Notes: generated from the sequence alone by a model not told the origin. Numbered from the stretch's first letter, positions 51,004 to 59,717 are shown. The stretch: 64,000 bases of DNA from Bradyrhizobium sp. LTSP885 (GCF_000938305.1 NZ_JYMT01000025.1:62001-126000), one strand, 5' to 3'. Program-made: numbers and translations.

Positions 51004-51309
51004 GTGCAGGTTCTCGTCCGCGATAACAATGTCGACCAGGCTCTCAAGGCGCTGAAGAAGAAGATGCAGCGCGAGGGCATTTTCCGCGAGATGAAGCTCC
51101 GCGGTCACTACGAAAAGCCCTCCGAGAAGAAGGCCCGCGAAAAGGCTGAAGCTGTGCGCCGTGCGCGCAAGCTGGCGCGCAAGAAGCTGCAGCGCGAAGG
51201 TCTGTTGCCGATGAAGCCGAAGCCGGTATTCGGCGCCGGTCCGGGTGCCGACCGCGGCGCCGCTGGTGGCCGTGGTGGCGCAGGGGCTGGTCGCGGCGGC
51301 CCGCGCTGA
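51004..51309 (+). CDS. rpsU: 30S ribosomal protein S21 with Gly/Arg-rich tail
   Basis: 101 residues. Starts at GTG with AGAGGA upstream and reads MQVLVRDNNVDQALKALKKK, then EMKLRGHYEKPSEKKAREKAEAVRRARK. S21 helps initiate translation on the small subunit. The first 70 residues are standard; the last 25 are a Gly/Ala/Arg-rich tail (GAGRGG) seen in alphaproteobacterial S21. Own strong terminator follows. Confidence 0.95.
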   Translation: MQVLVRDNNVDQALKALKKKMQREGIFREMKLRGHYEKPSEKKAREKAEAVRRARKLARKKLQREGLLPMKPKPVFGAGPGADRGAAGGRGGAGAGRGGPR

Positions 51310-51338
51310 ACCGTTTTGCTGATCCGGAAGTCTAACAG

Positions 51339-51366
51339 CGCGGGCCCAGGGCCCGCGTTGTTGTTT
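51339..51366 (+). terminator. Rho-independent terminator of rpsU
   Basis: CGCGGGCCC and GGGCCCGCG arms around one base (the actual loop will be wider), followed by TTGTTGTTTT. 30 bases past the rpsU stop. Confidence 0.88.
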
Positions 51367-51425
51367 TGAAGCAGACGGTGTTCCGGGTTACTAATGCAAA
51401 ATTACCTCCGAGAGTATTTTGCATA

Positions 51426-52079
51426 ATGGCCGTTCCGGCGCTCCGCTCCCGATTCGGACCTGGGTACCGCCGGCATCGGGTACAGCAGCTCGTCGCCGTT
51501 GCAGTCGTGCTCGCCCTGCCCTTGGGAGGCTGCTCGTTCGACTTGGGATCCTGGGGCTCGGACGACAAACCGAAGGCGCCGGCTGTGGCCGAGAGGCCGG
51601 CCGACACGATCACGGCGCAGAATATCAGCGACGCCAAGGACCATGCGGTACGCGGTCAGGTGCTGGCGCGCTCAGGCAAAACCGACGAAGCGCTCGCTGA
51701 ATTCGACCAGGCGCTGGCGGCCGATCCCTACAACATTCAAGCCCTCTACGGCCGTGGCCTGATCTATCAGGGCCAGGGCCAGCATCCGCAGGCGATCGAG
51801 GATTTCACGGCGGCCAACGGGCTGTCGCCGCAGAAGGTCGACCCCCTGCTCGGACGCGCCACCAGCTACCTCGCGCTCGACAAGGCCAAGGAGGCCGCAG
51901 CCGACCTCGACGAGGCCGTGCAGGCCGACCCGAACAGCGGCGCAGCGTGGAGCGCCCGCGGGCAGGCCTATGAACGGCTTGGGGAGAAGGCCAAGGCGGC
52001 CGCGTCCTACAACCGCGCGCTCGCACTGCGGCCGAAAGACGAGGCCGCGCGGAGCGGGCTCGCCCGCACCGGCGGATAG
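51426..52079 (+). CDS. TPR lipoprotein
   Basis: 217 residues. The signal peptide ends in the lipobox LPLGGC with the lipid-bearing cysteine at 36. Three or four tetratricopeptide units follow (DEALAEFDQALAADPYNIQALYGRGLIYQG, HPQAIEDFTAANGLSP, EAAADLDEAVQADPNSGAAWSARGQAYERLG, each cited in part). Membrane-anchored TPR lipoproteins often help assemble outer-membrane complexes (family inference). The start was set at the ATG nearest the signal peptide; no strong ribosome site is visible. Confidence 0.82.
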   Translation: MAVPALRSRFGPGYRRHRVQQLVAVAVVLALPLGGCSFDLGSWGSDDKPKAPAVAERPADTITAQNISDAKDHAVRGQVLARSGKTDEALAEFDQALAADPYNIQALYGRGLIYQGQGQHPQAIEDFTAANGLSPQKVDPLLGRATSYLALDKAKEAAADLDEAVQADPNSGAAWSARGQAYERLGEKAKAAASYNRALALRPKDEAARSGLARTGG

Positions 52080-52081
52080 CG

Positions 52082-52948
52082 CTACTTCGGCAGGACGGCG
52101 TGGAAGACCGACTTGACGCTGGACAGCATGTCGTCGGCGACGGAGGTGTGCTGCTTCGCGGGCGGCGGTTCAGACGCCTCGGCGCGCAAATCCAGCGGGG
52201 GAACCACGACCACCGGAACTGGAATGTCGGCCGGGGGCGTCATCCGGTTCGGATCCCGGACCTCGGTGGCATAGGGCGGGCGCGGCTGTGAGGATTGATC
52301 GACAGTCTCGCTGGAAGGATTCGACACCATGATCGGCGGCGGCAACGGCCGGATCGCCGGTACAGCCACAGCACGCGGCGTCTCGGGCAGGCGGGCAACA
52401 TCGGTCGCACGCGGCGCTTCCTGGGGACGCGAAGCCTCCTGCGGACGTTCCTTGCGCAGCCGCTCGATCGCGGCCCGCGCGAGGTCATTGGCGTCACGGG
52501 TCTCCTCGGGGGCGACCGCGGCCTCGGCCGGCACTGTAGCCGGCGTCAGCTTCGCCACAGCCTTCGGCGCAACAGGATGATGGCGCGTATCGGCCGGAAT
52601 GCTTGCGGTGTCGGCCGGTGCATCGGCCGCCTTCAGGTCGGCGGATTTCTCAGCGGGCTTCTCGGTGACGGTGGCCTTCTCGGACGCCGAGCGCTCGATC
52701 AGCGTCCGCTCGGACATGCCTTTGGCCTTCACGCCGGCTTCGGGAAGGCTGCTGATGACGGTGGGCTTTTCGGCGGGCTTGACCGTGGCCTTGGGGTCAG
52801 CCTTGGGGTCGGCAGCGGCCGATATCGCCGCGGCTGCCGGCGCTTCCGGCCTGGCGACGATATAGTGGTTAACGATGTACGCCCCGATGATGGTCGCCGC
52901 CACCGAGGGTAAGATGTCCATCGCGAATTTTTTCAGGTAACTCAGCAT
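52082..52948 (-). CDS. Membrane-anchored Pro/Ala/Glu-rich protein
   Basis: 288 residues. One membrane helix at about 9-32 (MDILPSVAATIIGAYIVNHYIV) is followed by a long low-complexity region rich in Ala, Pro, Lys and Glu (about 35-240) and a short C-terminal helix (SVADDMLSSVKSVFHAVLPK). No domain is recognisable. GGGGAG nine bases upstream supports this ATG over one ten codons earlier. Such proteins often span the periplasm; function unknown. Convergent with the TPR lipoprotein gene. Confidence 0.75.
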   Translation of the reverse strand: MLSYLKKFAMDILPSVAATIIGAYIVNHYIVARPEAPAAAAISAAADPKADPKATVKPAEKPTVISSLPEAGVKAKGMSERTLIERSASEKATVTEKPAEKSADLKAADAPADTASIPADTRHHPVAPKAVAKLTPATVPAEAAVAPEETRDANDLARAAIERLRKERPQEASRPQEAPRATDVARLPETPRAVAVPAIRPLPPPIMVSNPSSETVDQSSQPRPPYATEVRDPNRMTPPADIPVPVVVVPPLDLRAEASEPPPAKQHTSVADDMLSSVKSVFHAVLPK

Positions 52949-53134
52949 GGCCTGCCACTCCCCGCCCCGGATTTTCATGCTGGAACTTTGAGGCACATTG
53001 AGGGATCAACTGCGACAGATCGGTGGCAAACGCCTGTTCCGCCGTAACCTTTGGTGTCATTTCGGTTTCAGCCGGAGGCGACCGCACGCACAAAATCGCG
53101 GGCCGCTCCCGGCTTCCAGATCATCGTGAAGCCG

Positions 53135-53178
53135 TTAACGGCCGATGAATTTCCGCTTAACGACCGATGAATTTCCAC
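53135..53178. repeat. Tandem 22-base duplication
   Basis: TTAACGGCCGATGAATTTCC and TTAACGACCGATGAATTTCC start two adjacent 22-base units that differ at two positions. Intergenic, about 60 bases beyond the stop of the cupin gene; no other copy seen. Confidence 0.85.
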
Positions 53179-53239
53179 ATCCGCCGGCTGGGACCTGCCA
53201 TTCCGGCCCAGTTTGGCTGTGAAAGCGGCGATGCACCCT

Positions 53240-53524
53240 TCAAGGCTTCAGTTCCACCTCGAGGAACACGATCTCGCTGGCCGTCTCGTTGAGCACATCG
53301 TGCTGGACGCCGGCCTTGCGGAAATAGGACTTGCCGACGCCGAGCTGCGCCTTGGAGCGCTCGCCGTTCGGCGCCACGATGGTCATCTCGCCCGCGGTGA
53401 TCGGCACGATGACATAGTCCATCCCGTGGGTGTGGGGACCGGTGGCGCTGCCCGGCACCAGCCGCCATTCGGTGACCCGCACCTCCGCCGTATCCACCTG
53501 AACGTCTGATGCAGCACTCAGCAT
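53240..53524 (-). CDS. Small cupin-domain protein
   Basis: 94 residues with a single cupin barrel: metal ligands in the first motif TGPHTHGMDYVIVP (two histidines) and a second motif around KAGVQHDVLNETASEIVFLEVEL (one histidine). Single-domain cupins bind metal and a small acid or sugar; no reaction can be assigned. It starts 12 bases after the ChaA gene on the same strand, so they are cotranscribed. Confidence 0.85.
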   Translation of the reverse strand: MLSAASDVQVDTAEVRVTEWRLVPGSATGPHTHGMDYVIVPITAGEMTIVAPNGERSKAQLGVGKSYFRKAGVQHDVLNETASEIVFLEVELKP

Positions 53525-53536
53525 TGTCTTTCTCCA

Positions 53537-54634
53537 CTACGGCACGAATACCATGAACACAAACACGGCGAACACCACCATGTGCACGAGGCCGAACAGG
53601 ATGTTGGTGCGGCCGGTGCCGAAGGTGAGCATGCTGACCGCGAAGGTCAACAGCAGCAGGACGGACTCCTGAGGGTTGAGGCCAAGCACCAGCTGCTTGT
53701 CGAGAGTGTAGGCGGCGATGGCGACGGCCGGGATCGTCAACCCGATGGTCGCGAGCGACGAGCCGAGCGCGAGGTTGATGCTCTTCTGCAGGTCGTTCTT
53801 GCGCGCCGCGGAAATCGCGGCGACGCCCTCAGGCAGCAGGATCAGGAGCGCGACCACCACGCCGGCAAAGGCCGGCGGCGCGCCGATCTTCGCCGTCACG
53901 ACATCGATCACGAGCGAGAACTTCTTGGCCAGCAGCACCACTGCGAGCAGCGAAACCACCAACAGACCGACGCTGAGCCCCAGCGCCTGGCCGGACATCT
54001 GCGCGCCCGCGGGCCCCTCGTCCGAGGCGCCGCTAACGAAATAGTCGCGGTGACGGATGGTCTGGGTGTAGAGGAACACGGCGTACAGGAGGATGGTGAC
54101 GACGCTGACGAAGCCGAGTTGCGCCGCCGAATAGACCGGTCCCGGCGCGGTCAGCGTGTAGTTCGGCATCACCAGCGTGATGGTCGCCAGCACGAACAGG
54201 ACGCTGAGATAGAGATTGGCGCCGGTGAGCTGGAAATCCTGCTCGCGGTAGCGCAAGCCGCCGATGAAGATGCAGAGGCCGACCAATCCGTTGCAGACGA
54301 TCATGACCACTGCAAACACCGTGTCGCGCGCCAGCGCTGGCACCGGCTTGTCGCCAAGCATGATGGTCGAGATCAGCGCCACCTCGATGACGGTGACCGC
54401 CAGCGTGAGCAGCAGCGTGCCGAACGGCTCGCCGATCCGCTCCGCGATCACCTCGGCGTGGTGGACGGCCGCGAACACGGTGCCGAACAGGATCACCAGC
54501 AGGATAAGCGCGAACAGCCAGCCGCCGGGCGACGGCGCGAACGAATAGCCCGATACCGTGATCGCGGCGAACATCAGCACCGCCAGGGCGGGAAACAGCC
54601 AGGCCGACCGCGGCATCGGTCCATGTGCGCTCAT
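53537..54634 (-). CDS. chaA: Calcium:proton (or Na+/K+:proton) antiporter, ChaA type
   Basis: 365 residues, about eleven membrane helices. The two CaCA alpha repeats are visible: HHAEVIAERIGEPFGTLLLTLAVTVIEVALI (acidic residues in E.I..R.GEP.GT..L....T.IE) and VVALLILLPEGVAAISAARKNDLQKSINLALGSSLATIG. This is the ChaA branch of the superfamily. It exports calcium, or sodium and potassium, in exchange for protons under alkaline or salt stress. First gene of a two-gene unit with the cupin. Confidence 0.9.
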   Translation of the reverse strand: MSAHGPMPRSAWLFPALAVLMFAAITVSGYSFAPSPGGWLFALILLVILFGTVFAAVHHAEVIAERIGEPFGTLLLTLAVTVIEVALISTIMLGDKPVPALARDTVFAVVMIVCNGLVGLCIFIGGLRYREQDFQLTGANLYLSVLFVLATITLVMPNYTLTAPGPVYSAAQLGFVSVVTILLYAVFLYTQTIRHRDYFVSGASDEGPAGAQMSGQALGLSVGLLVVSLLAVVLLAKKFSLVIDVVTAKIGAPPAFAGVVVALLILLPEGVAAISAARKNDLQKSINLALGSSLATIGLTIPAVAIAAYTLDKQLVLGLNPQESVLLLLTFAVSMLTFGTGRTNILFGLVHMVVFAVFVFMVFVP

Positions 54635-54696
54635 TGAATCAGTCCCTCGGTTCAGTGAACCCGACTATGCGCCAGACAATCGCCGCCGTCAGCCTC

Positions 54697-54749
54697 TTGA
54701 GCATGATCCGGAAAAGTGTGAAGCGGTCTTCCGAGAAGACCATGCTCAA
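54697..54749. repeat. Dispersed palindromic repeat, family D
   Basis: TTGAGCATG at the left and CATGCTCAA at the right enclose a shorter pair (CTTCCG/CGGAAA-like). From memory, GAGCATGATCCGGAAAAGTG elements are among the most frequent intergenic repeats of Bradyrhizobium. It lies just past the stop of the hydrolase gene and could act as its transcript end. Confidence 0.7.
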
Positions 54750-54757
54750 ACAAACAG

Positions 54758-55570
54758 CTAAGGCGCGTTGATAAACAGCCTCGCGGTCTCGATCGCACCG
54801 AAGTCGTCGAGATTATCGTGGCCGCCGCCCGGGAAACGAACGAATTGCTTGGGCTCACGGGCAAGGCTGAACAGGCGCTCGCCAAAGCCAATCGGGATTG
54901 CCGGATCGCTGGTGCCGTGCATGATCAGGAGCGGTGCGGTGACGCGTGCGATGCGCCGGTCGGAATGGAATTGATCCCGCATCAGCAGGCTGACCGGCAC
55001 GATCTTGAACACCGCACCGGCGACGTCCGACGTCGAGGTGTAGGGTGCTTCCAGGATCAGCTGACGCACCGGATGCTCGGCCGCGATCGCGACCGCCACG
55101 CCGGTCCCGAGCGAGAATCCCCAGGTCACAATCCGTTCCGGAGCGTAGCGCTCGGCGGTGAAGGCGTAAGCTGCCGCTGCGTCCTGCAACAGGCCCTGCT
55201 CGCTCGGATGCCCGCTGGAACCGGCATAGCCGCGATAGGACAGCGCGACCAACCCGATGCCGTCAGCCGTGATGCCCTTGAAGCGTGTCACGCGGCCGGC
55301 AAGGAAATCACCATTGCCGGGGAAGAACAGGACGACGGGGCGACCCGGCTTCGCCGGCACGTGCCAGACGATAACCTTTTCGCCATCAGCGGTGGTCAGG
55401 AGCTGCTCTTCCGCTTCGGGAAACCCTGCAGCGGCAGGCAGCGTCCGTCCGACTGGTGGAATCGGAAACAGCATCTCGCGCTGCTTGAAGAACAGCACCG
55501 CGAGGCCGCCGAGATAGACGACAGCCGCGACGATCAGGAGCCATTTCAGGATCGTCAGGGCCACACGCAT
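54758..55570 (-). CDS. Membrane-anchored alpha/beta hydrolase, BEM46/YfhR type
   Basis: 270 residues. One N-terminal helix (about 6-27) followed by FPIPPVGRTLPAAAGFPEAEE. The hydrolase core has LFFPGNGDFLAGR, LSYRGYAGSSGHPSEQGLLQDA, nucleophile elbow WGFSLGTGV, MHGTSDPAIPI (acid) and GGGHDNLDDF (histidine). This is the pattern of BEM46/ABHD13-type hydrolases; substrate unknown. The start lies inside the previous small gene (16-base overlap), so translation is coupled. Confidence 0.85.
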   Translation of the reverse strand: MRVALTILKWLLIVAAVVYLGGLAVLFFKQREMLFPIPPVGRTLPAAAGFPEAEEQLLTTADGEKVIVWHVPAKPGRPVVLFFPGNGDFLAGRVTRFKGITADGIGLVALSYRGYAGSSGHPSEQGLLQDAAAAYAFTAERYAPERIVTWGFSLGTGVAVAIAAEHPVRQLILEAPYTSTSDVAGAVFKIVPVSLLMRDQFHSDRRIARVTAPLLIMHGTSDPAIPIGFGERLFSLAREPKQFVRFPGGGHDNLDDFGAIETARLFINAP

Positions 55571-55755
55571 CCCGCTTGCCGCACCGATGTCCTGCGTCCA
55601 GCCTTGAGCAGCTTCTCGACATCGAGCTTTACGCTGTCGGAAACGGCTCGACACGCGCAAGCCATCGCATGCGCCGCGTGCCATTTGATCCGCTGTTCAC
55701 GCGTGGCCCGGGGCGGCATGCGATTTTGTCGATGCCACTCCTTGTTCAGGGCCAT
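55555..55755 (-). CDS. Small conserved protein with WH...CCR-type motif
   Basis: 66 residues. The core reads EWHRQNRMPPRATREQRIKWHAAHAMACACR: WH, RMP..AT..QR..WH..HA..C.CR. From memory this motif recurs in short bacterial proteins of no known role (paired WH motifs and C.C could hold a metal). It overlaps the hydrolase start by 16 bases, which supports it as a real, cotranscribed gene. Confidence 0.72.
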   Translation of the reverse strand: MALNKEWHRQNRMPPRATREQRIKWHAAHAMACACRAVSDSVKLDVEKLLKAGRRTSVRQAGCVWP

Positions 55756-55782
55756 CGGCGCCTTGCCTTGTCTCGCTTTGCC

Positions 55783-57183
55783 TTACATCGCCTTGACGAT
55801 GCTCTCGGTGACCTTCTTGGCGTCGCCGAGCAGCATCATGGTGTTGTCGCGATAGAACAGCGGATTGTCGATGCCGGCGTAGCCCGACGCGAGCGAGCGC
55901 TTGATGAACATCACGCTACCGGCCTTCCAGACCTGCAGCACCGGCATGCCGTAGATCGGCGAGGTCTTGTCGTCTTCCGCGGCCGGGTTGGTGACGTCGT
56001 TGGCGCCGATCACGAAGGCGATGTCGGCCTGAGCGAATTCCGAGTTGATGTCCTCGAGCTCGAACACCTCGTCATAGGGCACGTTCGCTTCGGCCAGCAG
56101 CACGTTCATATGGCCGGGCATGCGGCCGGCCACCGGGTGAATGGCGTATTTCACCTCGACGCCTTCCTTCTTCAGGATGTCGCCCATTTCGCGCAGCGCG
56201 TGCTGGGCCTGCGCCACCGCCATGCCGTAGCCGGGTACGATGATGACCTTCTGCGCGTTCTTCATGATGAAGGCGGCATCGTCGGCGGAGCCGAGTTTCA
56301 CCGGGCGCACTTCACCGCCCGCACCGGCGCCCGCAGCGGCCGTCTCGCCACCAAATCCGCCGAGGATCACCGAGATGAACGAACGGTTCATCGCATGGCA
56401 CATGATGTAGGACAGGATCGCACCGGATGAGCCGACCAGCGCGCCGGTGATGATCAGCGCCGAGTTGCCGAGCGTGAAGCCGATGCCGGCCGCGGCCCAG
56501 CCGGAATAGGAGTTCAGCATCGAGATCACGACCGGCATGTCGGCGCCGCCGATCGGGACGATCATGAGCACGCCGAGCGCCAGCGCGATGATGGTGATCA
56601 GCCAGAAGTCGAGTGCGCTACCCGACAGCACGAGGCCGACGATGAAAAACACCAGTGCCAGCGCCAGTACGATGTTGATGACGTGACGGAACGGCAGGAT
56701 GATCGGCGCGCCGCTCATCCGCGCCGAGAGCTTCAGGAACGCGATCACCGATCCGGTGAAGGTCAAGGCGCCGATCGCGACGCCGAGCGACATTTCGACC
56801 AGGCTCTGCGGGTGGATGTTGCCGGGCGTGCCGATGTCGAAGGCCTCGGGCGCATAGAACGCGCCGGCGGCGACCAGCACCGCCGCCATGCCGACCAGCG
56901 AATGGAAGGCGGCGACCAGTTCGGGCATCGAGGTCATCGGCACCCGGCGCGCGATCACCGCGCCGACGCTGCCACCGATGGCGATGCCGAGAATGACCAG
57001 CAACCAGGCCACGCCGTCCGCCGGCGGATGGCTGGCCAGCGTGGTCGCGACCGCGATCGCCATGCCGATCATGCCGAAGAAGTTGCCCTGGCGCGACGTC
57101 GCGGGGCTCGACAACCCGCGCAGCGACAGGATGAACAGCACACCCGCCACGAGGTACAGAACAGCAGCCAGATTGGCGTTCAT
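55783..57183 (-). CDS. pntB: NAD(P) transhydrogenase subunit beta
   Basis: 466 residues. About eight membrane helices (domain II) and then the NADP-binding domain III with KVIIVPGYGMAVAQAQHALREM, the YAIHPVAGRMPGHMNVLLAEANVPYD segment, and VIGANDVTNPAA. Proton-translocating transhydrogenase makes NADPH from NADH at the expense of the proton gradient. The ATG has GGGGGA upstream. Third gene of pntAA-pntAB-pntB. Confidence 0.95.
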   Translation of the reverse strand: MNANLAAVLYLVAGVLFILSLRGLSSPATSRQGNFFGMIGMAIAVATTLASHPPADGVAWLLVILGIAIGGSVGAVIARRVPMTSMPELVAAFHSLVGMAAVLVAAGAFYAPEAFDIGTPGNIHPQSLVEMSLGVAIGALTFTGSVIAFLKLSARMSGAPIILPFRHVINIVLALALVFFIVGLVLSGSALDFWLITIIALALGVLMIVPIGGADMPVVISMLNSYSGWAAAGIGFTLGNSALIITGALVGSSGAILSYIMCHAMNRSFISVILGGFGGETAAAGAGAGGEVRPVKLGSADDAAFIMKNAQKVIIVPGYGMAVAQAQHALREMGDILKKEGVEVKYAIHPVAGRMPGHMNVLLAEANVPYDEVFELEDINSEFAQADIAFVIGANDVTNPAAEDDKTSPIYGMPVLQVWKAGSVMFIKRSLASGYAGIDNPLFYRDNTMMLLGDAKKVTESIVKAM

Positions 57184-57226
57184 CTCAGGTCCCCCTTTAT
57201 CTTCGTCACCCCGAGGTGCACGCCGC

Positions 57227-57544
57227 TCACTTGGCCTTCTTCTTGTACATCGCCAGCATGCGCTGGGTGACAAGGAAGCCGCCGAAGATATTCACGCAGG
57301 CAAAGATCAAGGCAATGAAGCCGAAGCCGCGAGCCCAGCCCGAGCCGTTCGAGATCATGCCGACCCCGACCGCAAGCAGCGCGCCGACCACGATCACCGA
57401 GGAGATCGCGTTGGTCACGCTCATCAGCGGCGTATGCAAGGCCGGGGTCACCGACCACACCACGAAGTAGCCGACGAACACGGCGAGTACGAAAATCGAT
57501 AGCCGAAACACAAAGGGATCAACGGCCTGCGCGATATGCTCCAT
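57227..57544 (-). CDS. pntAB: NAD(P) transhydrogenase subunit alpha part 2
   Basis: 105 residues, the membrane part of the alpha subunit as a separate protein, as in Rhodospirillum and other alphaproteobacteria. Three or four helices: FRLSIFVLAVFVGYFVVWSV, THAISSVIVVGALLAVG-like (TNAISSVIVVGALLAV) and GFGFIALIFACVNIFGGFLVTQRML. TP.L..PLM.VTNAIS is the family motif. 43 bases before pntB. Confidence 0.94.
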   Translation of the reverse strand: MEHIAQAVDPFVFRLSIFVLAVFVGYFVVWSVTPALHTPLMSVTNAISSVIVVGALLAVGVGMISNGSGWARGFGFIALIFACVNIFGGFLVTQRMLAMYKKKAK

Positions 57545-57555
57545 GGCTGGTCTCC

Positions 57556-58680
57556 TTATTTCGGCTGGAAGTTGGGATGGATGACGGCGCCGTCTTTGGT
57601 CAGCGCGGTGGCCTTTACCAGCTCGTCGTCCCAATTGACCGCGAGCGTCTTGTTGGCCTTGTCGACCATCGTCTCGATGAACGAGAACAAATTGCGCGCA
57701 TACAGGCTGGAGGCCGAGGCAGCGACACGGCCGGCGACATTGGTGTAGCCGACGATCTTGATGCCATCGGTCTCGACGACCTCACCGGGCCTGGCGCCCT
57801 CGACATTGCCGCCGCGCTCGACGGCGAGGTCGACCAGCACCGAGCCGGGCTTCATCGACTTGACCATCTCGCCGGTGACTAGCTTGGGCGCAGGACGGCC
57901 CGGGATCAGCGCGGTCGTGATCACGATGTCCTGCTTCTTGATATGCTCGGCGGTCAACGCGGCCTGCTTGGCCTGGTACTCCTTGGACATTTCCTTGGCG
58001 TAGCCGCCGGCGGTCTGTGCGTTCTTGAATTCCTCGTCCTCGACGGCGAGGAATTTCGCGCCCAGGCTCTCCACCTGCTCCTTGGTGGCGGGCCGCACGT
58101 CGGTTGCGGTAACGATGGCCCCTAACCGCCGCGCGGTCGCAATCGCCTGCAGGCCGGCGACGCCGACGCCCATCACGAACACCTTGGCGGCTGGAATCGT
58201 GCCGGCCGCGGTCATCATCATCGGGAAGGCGCGGCCGAAGGCTTCGGCGCCCTCGATCACCGCGCGGTATCCGGCAAGGTTGGCCTGCGAGGACAGCACG
58301 TCCATCACCTGCGCGCGGGTGATGCGCGGCATCAGCTCCATCGCGAAGGCGGAGATGCCGGCATCGGCCATCGCCTTCAGCGCGACGTCATTGCCGTAAG
58401 GGTCCATGATCGCAATGACCAGCGCGCCGCGCTTGTATTGGGACAGCTCGGAGGCTTCGGGCCGCTTCACCTTGATGATGATGTCGGCGTCCTTCAACGC
58501 ATCGGCGCTGACGGTGGCGCCGGCCGCGGTGAATTCCGAATCGGGCAGCCCGGACTTGATGCCCGCGCCCGGCTCGACCGCGATCTCGGCGCCGATCGCC
58601 TTGAACTTCTTGATGGTATCGGGTGAGACCGCTACCCGCGGCTCGGACGGATCGATTTCCTTGGCAACGGCGATCTTCAT
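57556..58680 (-). CDS. pntAA: NAD(P) transhydrogenase subunit alpha part 1
   Basis: 374 residues, NAD-binding domain I. Related to alanine dehydrogenase: EPRVAVSPDTIKKF at the front, SSQANLAGYRAVIEGA, the Rossmann loop VMGVGVAGLQAIATARRLGA, and TTALIPGRPAPKLVT. Soluble on its own, it sits on the membrane domains made by pntAB and pntB. First gene of the operon, 11 bases from pntAB. Confidence 0.95.
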   Translation of the reverse strand: MKIAVAKEIDPSEPRVAVSPDTIKKFKAIGAEIAVEPGAGIKSGLPDSEFTAAGATVSADALKDADIIIKVKRPEASELSQYKRGALVIAIMDPYGNDVALKAMADAGISAFAMELMPRITRAQVMDVLSSQANLAGYRAVIEGAEAFGRAFPMMMTAAGTIPAAKVFVMGVGVAGLQAIATARRLGAIVTATDVRPATKEQVESLGAKFLAVEDEEFKNAQTAGGYAKEMSKEYQAKQAALTAEHIKKQDIVITTALIPGRPAPKLVTGEMVKSMKPGSVLVDLAVERGGNVEGARPGEVVETDGIKIVGYTNVAGRVAASASSLYARNLFSFIETMVDKANKTLAVNWDDELVKATALTKDGAVIHPNFQPK

Positions 58681-58821
58681 GGTCCCTCCGGCGGCGCGAG
58701 CAGCGCGCGCGTCATCAAACTAGCGTTATTTTCGCTAGATTGGATACCCGGTTGTTGCAACCGGGCTCGGTACTTATTCCGGGCCCGCCGCGGACGGCAG
58801 GGCCGGAGCAGAGATCGGGGA

Positions 58822-58974
58822 TCAGACGAGGAAATAGGCCATCAGGGCGAGAATGACGGCGACGGTGATCGAACCGTATTTGACCAGCACGAGGAAGCCC
58901 TCATAGGTCTGCTCGTGCGCCACGTAGTCATTGCCGTCAGCGGTCGTGTAGGCCACTTCGCTATGGTCTGCCAT
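58822..58974 (-). CDS. aa3-type cytochrome c oxidase subunit IV
   Basis: 50 residues: MADHSEVAYTTADGNDYVAHEQTYEG is divided here into ADHSE, TADGNDY and HEQTYEGF, followed by one membrane helix (about 28-49). This is the tiny fourth subunit of alphaproteobacterial aa3 oxidases, often missed in annotation. It is far from the main cox operon, as is usual. It lies upstream of pntAA on the same strand. Confidence 0.88.
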   Translation of the reverse strand: MADHSEVAYTTADGNDYVAHEQTYEGFLVLVKYGSITVAVILALMAYFLV

Positions 58975-59055
58975 CGATGTCCCCAGTCAGAAATTCACGT
59001 CCGCGAGGCATTACCGCAAACAGGATGACAGGGCAACGGCGCCCGCCCTATCGGC

Positions 59056-59448
59056 TCATAGGGAAGGCCAATTGTCCCTGATCCAGCGGGTCAGGCTGTC
59101 TTCGCTGACCTCGCTGGCAGCAAGTGAGAGGATGATCGATGTCGCCTGCGCCGGCTCCGGGCTGAACGGAACACCGTTCCTATGAAGGAAAACCATCATC
59201 GCCATGAAGGCGATCCGCTTGTTTCCATCGACGAAGGCGTGATTTTTCGCCAGCCCAAAAGCATAGGCCGCGGCGAGTTCGGCCAAGCCAGCTTGCTGAT
59301 CCCACCATTTGACCGGACGCTCGAGGGCCGAATGCAGCATTCCCTCGTCGCGCAGGCCGGGCGCACCGCCAAAGCGGCGGAGCTGACGGGCGTGCATCGC
59401 GATGGCTTGGTCAGGCGTGATCCAAAGCGGCTCTTTCGGCTCGCTCAT
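59056..59448 (-). CDS. doc: Doc-family (death-on-curing) toxin, Fic fold
   Basis: 130 residues. The active-site motif is HAFVDGNKR at 70-78 (H70, D74, N76, K77, R78), the Doc form of the Fic motif, with GGAPGLRDEGMLHSALERP near the front. Doc phosphorylates elongation factor Tu and stops translation. Full length. It starts 12 bases after an AbrB/MazE-like antitoxin gene, so the two form a toxin-antitoxin pair. Confidence 0.92.
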   Translation of the reverse strand: MSEPKEPLWITPDQAIAMHARQLRRFGGAPGLRDEGMLHSALERPVKWWDQQAGLAELAAAYAFGLAKNHAFVDGNKRIAFMAMMVFLHRNGVPFSPEPAQATSIILSLAASEVSEDSLTRWIRDNWPSL

Positions 59449-59460
59449 TTTGCAAGTCTG

Positions 59461-59685
59461 TCACCTTGCGAGCGTCGCCAGGGTGTCGCGATACTTATCC
59501 ATGACCTCGTCGGCGATTTCCATCGCTCGCTCGAAGTCGGGATCGTAGGGAAGCGCTTGAAAGCCTCCTCCCGGCAGCTCGGTGACGTGCAGCTGCTGGC
59601 CGCGCTTGAGATCGAGCCGCTGCATCAGCTCGCGCGGAAGCAGCAGTCCATCGGAATTACCGATCTTCTTGATTTCGATCTTCAT
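59461..59685 (-). CDS. AbrB/MazE-like antitoxin of the Doc toxin
   Basis: 74 residues. MKIEIKKIGNSDGLLLPRELMQRL is the swapped-hairpin DNA-binding fold of the AbrB/MazE family (KIGNS.G..LP); the rest (FERAMEIADEVMDKYRDTLATLAR) is a helix that likely covers the toxin. Doc is more usually paired with a Phd antitoxin, but AbrB-type partners are known. The start was set by the family; a longer frame upstream runs through the operator. Confidence 0.9.
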   Translation of the reverse strand: MKIEIKKIGNSDGLLLPRELMQRLDLKRGQQLHVTELPGGGFQALPYDPDFERAMEIADEVMDKYRDTLATLAR

Positions 59686-59717
59686 GGCGGAGCTCTTGCA
59701 GCCTGCGGTCAAAGGCG

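Noticed and set aside
53157..53537. 126-codon minus-strand frame covering the cupin gene in another phase
   Set aside because: The cupin frame has metal-ligand motifs; this frame is Arg/Gly-rich and passes through the tandem duplication.
53582..55855. Long plus-strand frames opposite chaA and the hydrolase
   Set aside because: Asp/Arg/His/Gln-rich mirrors of membrane and hydrolase genes; no start signal.
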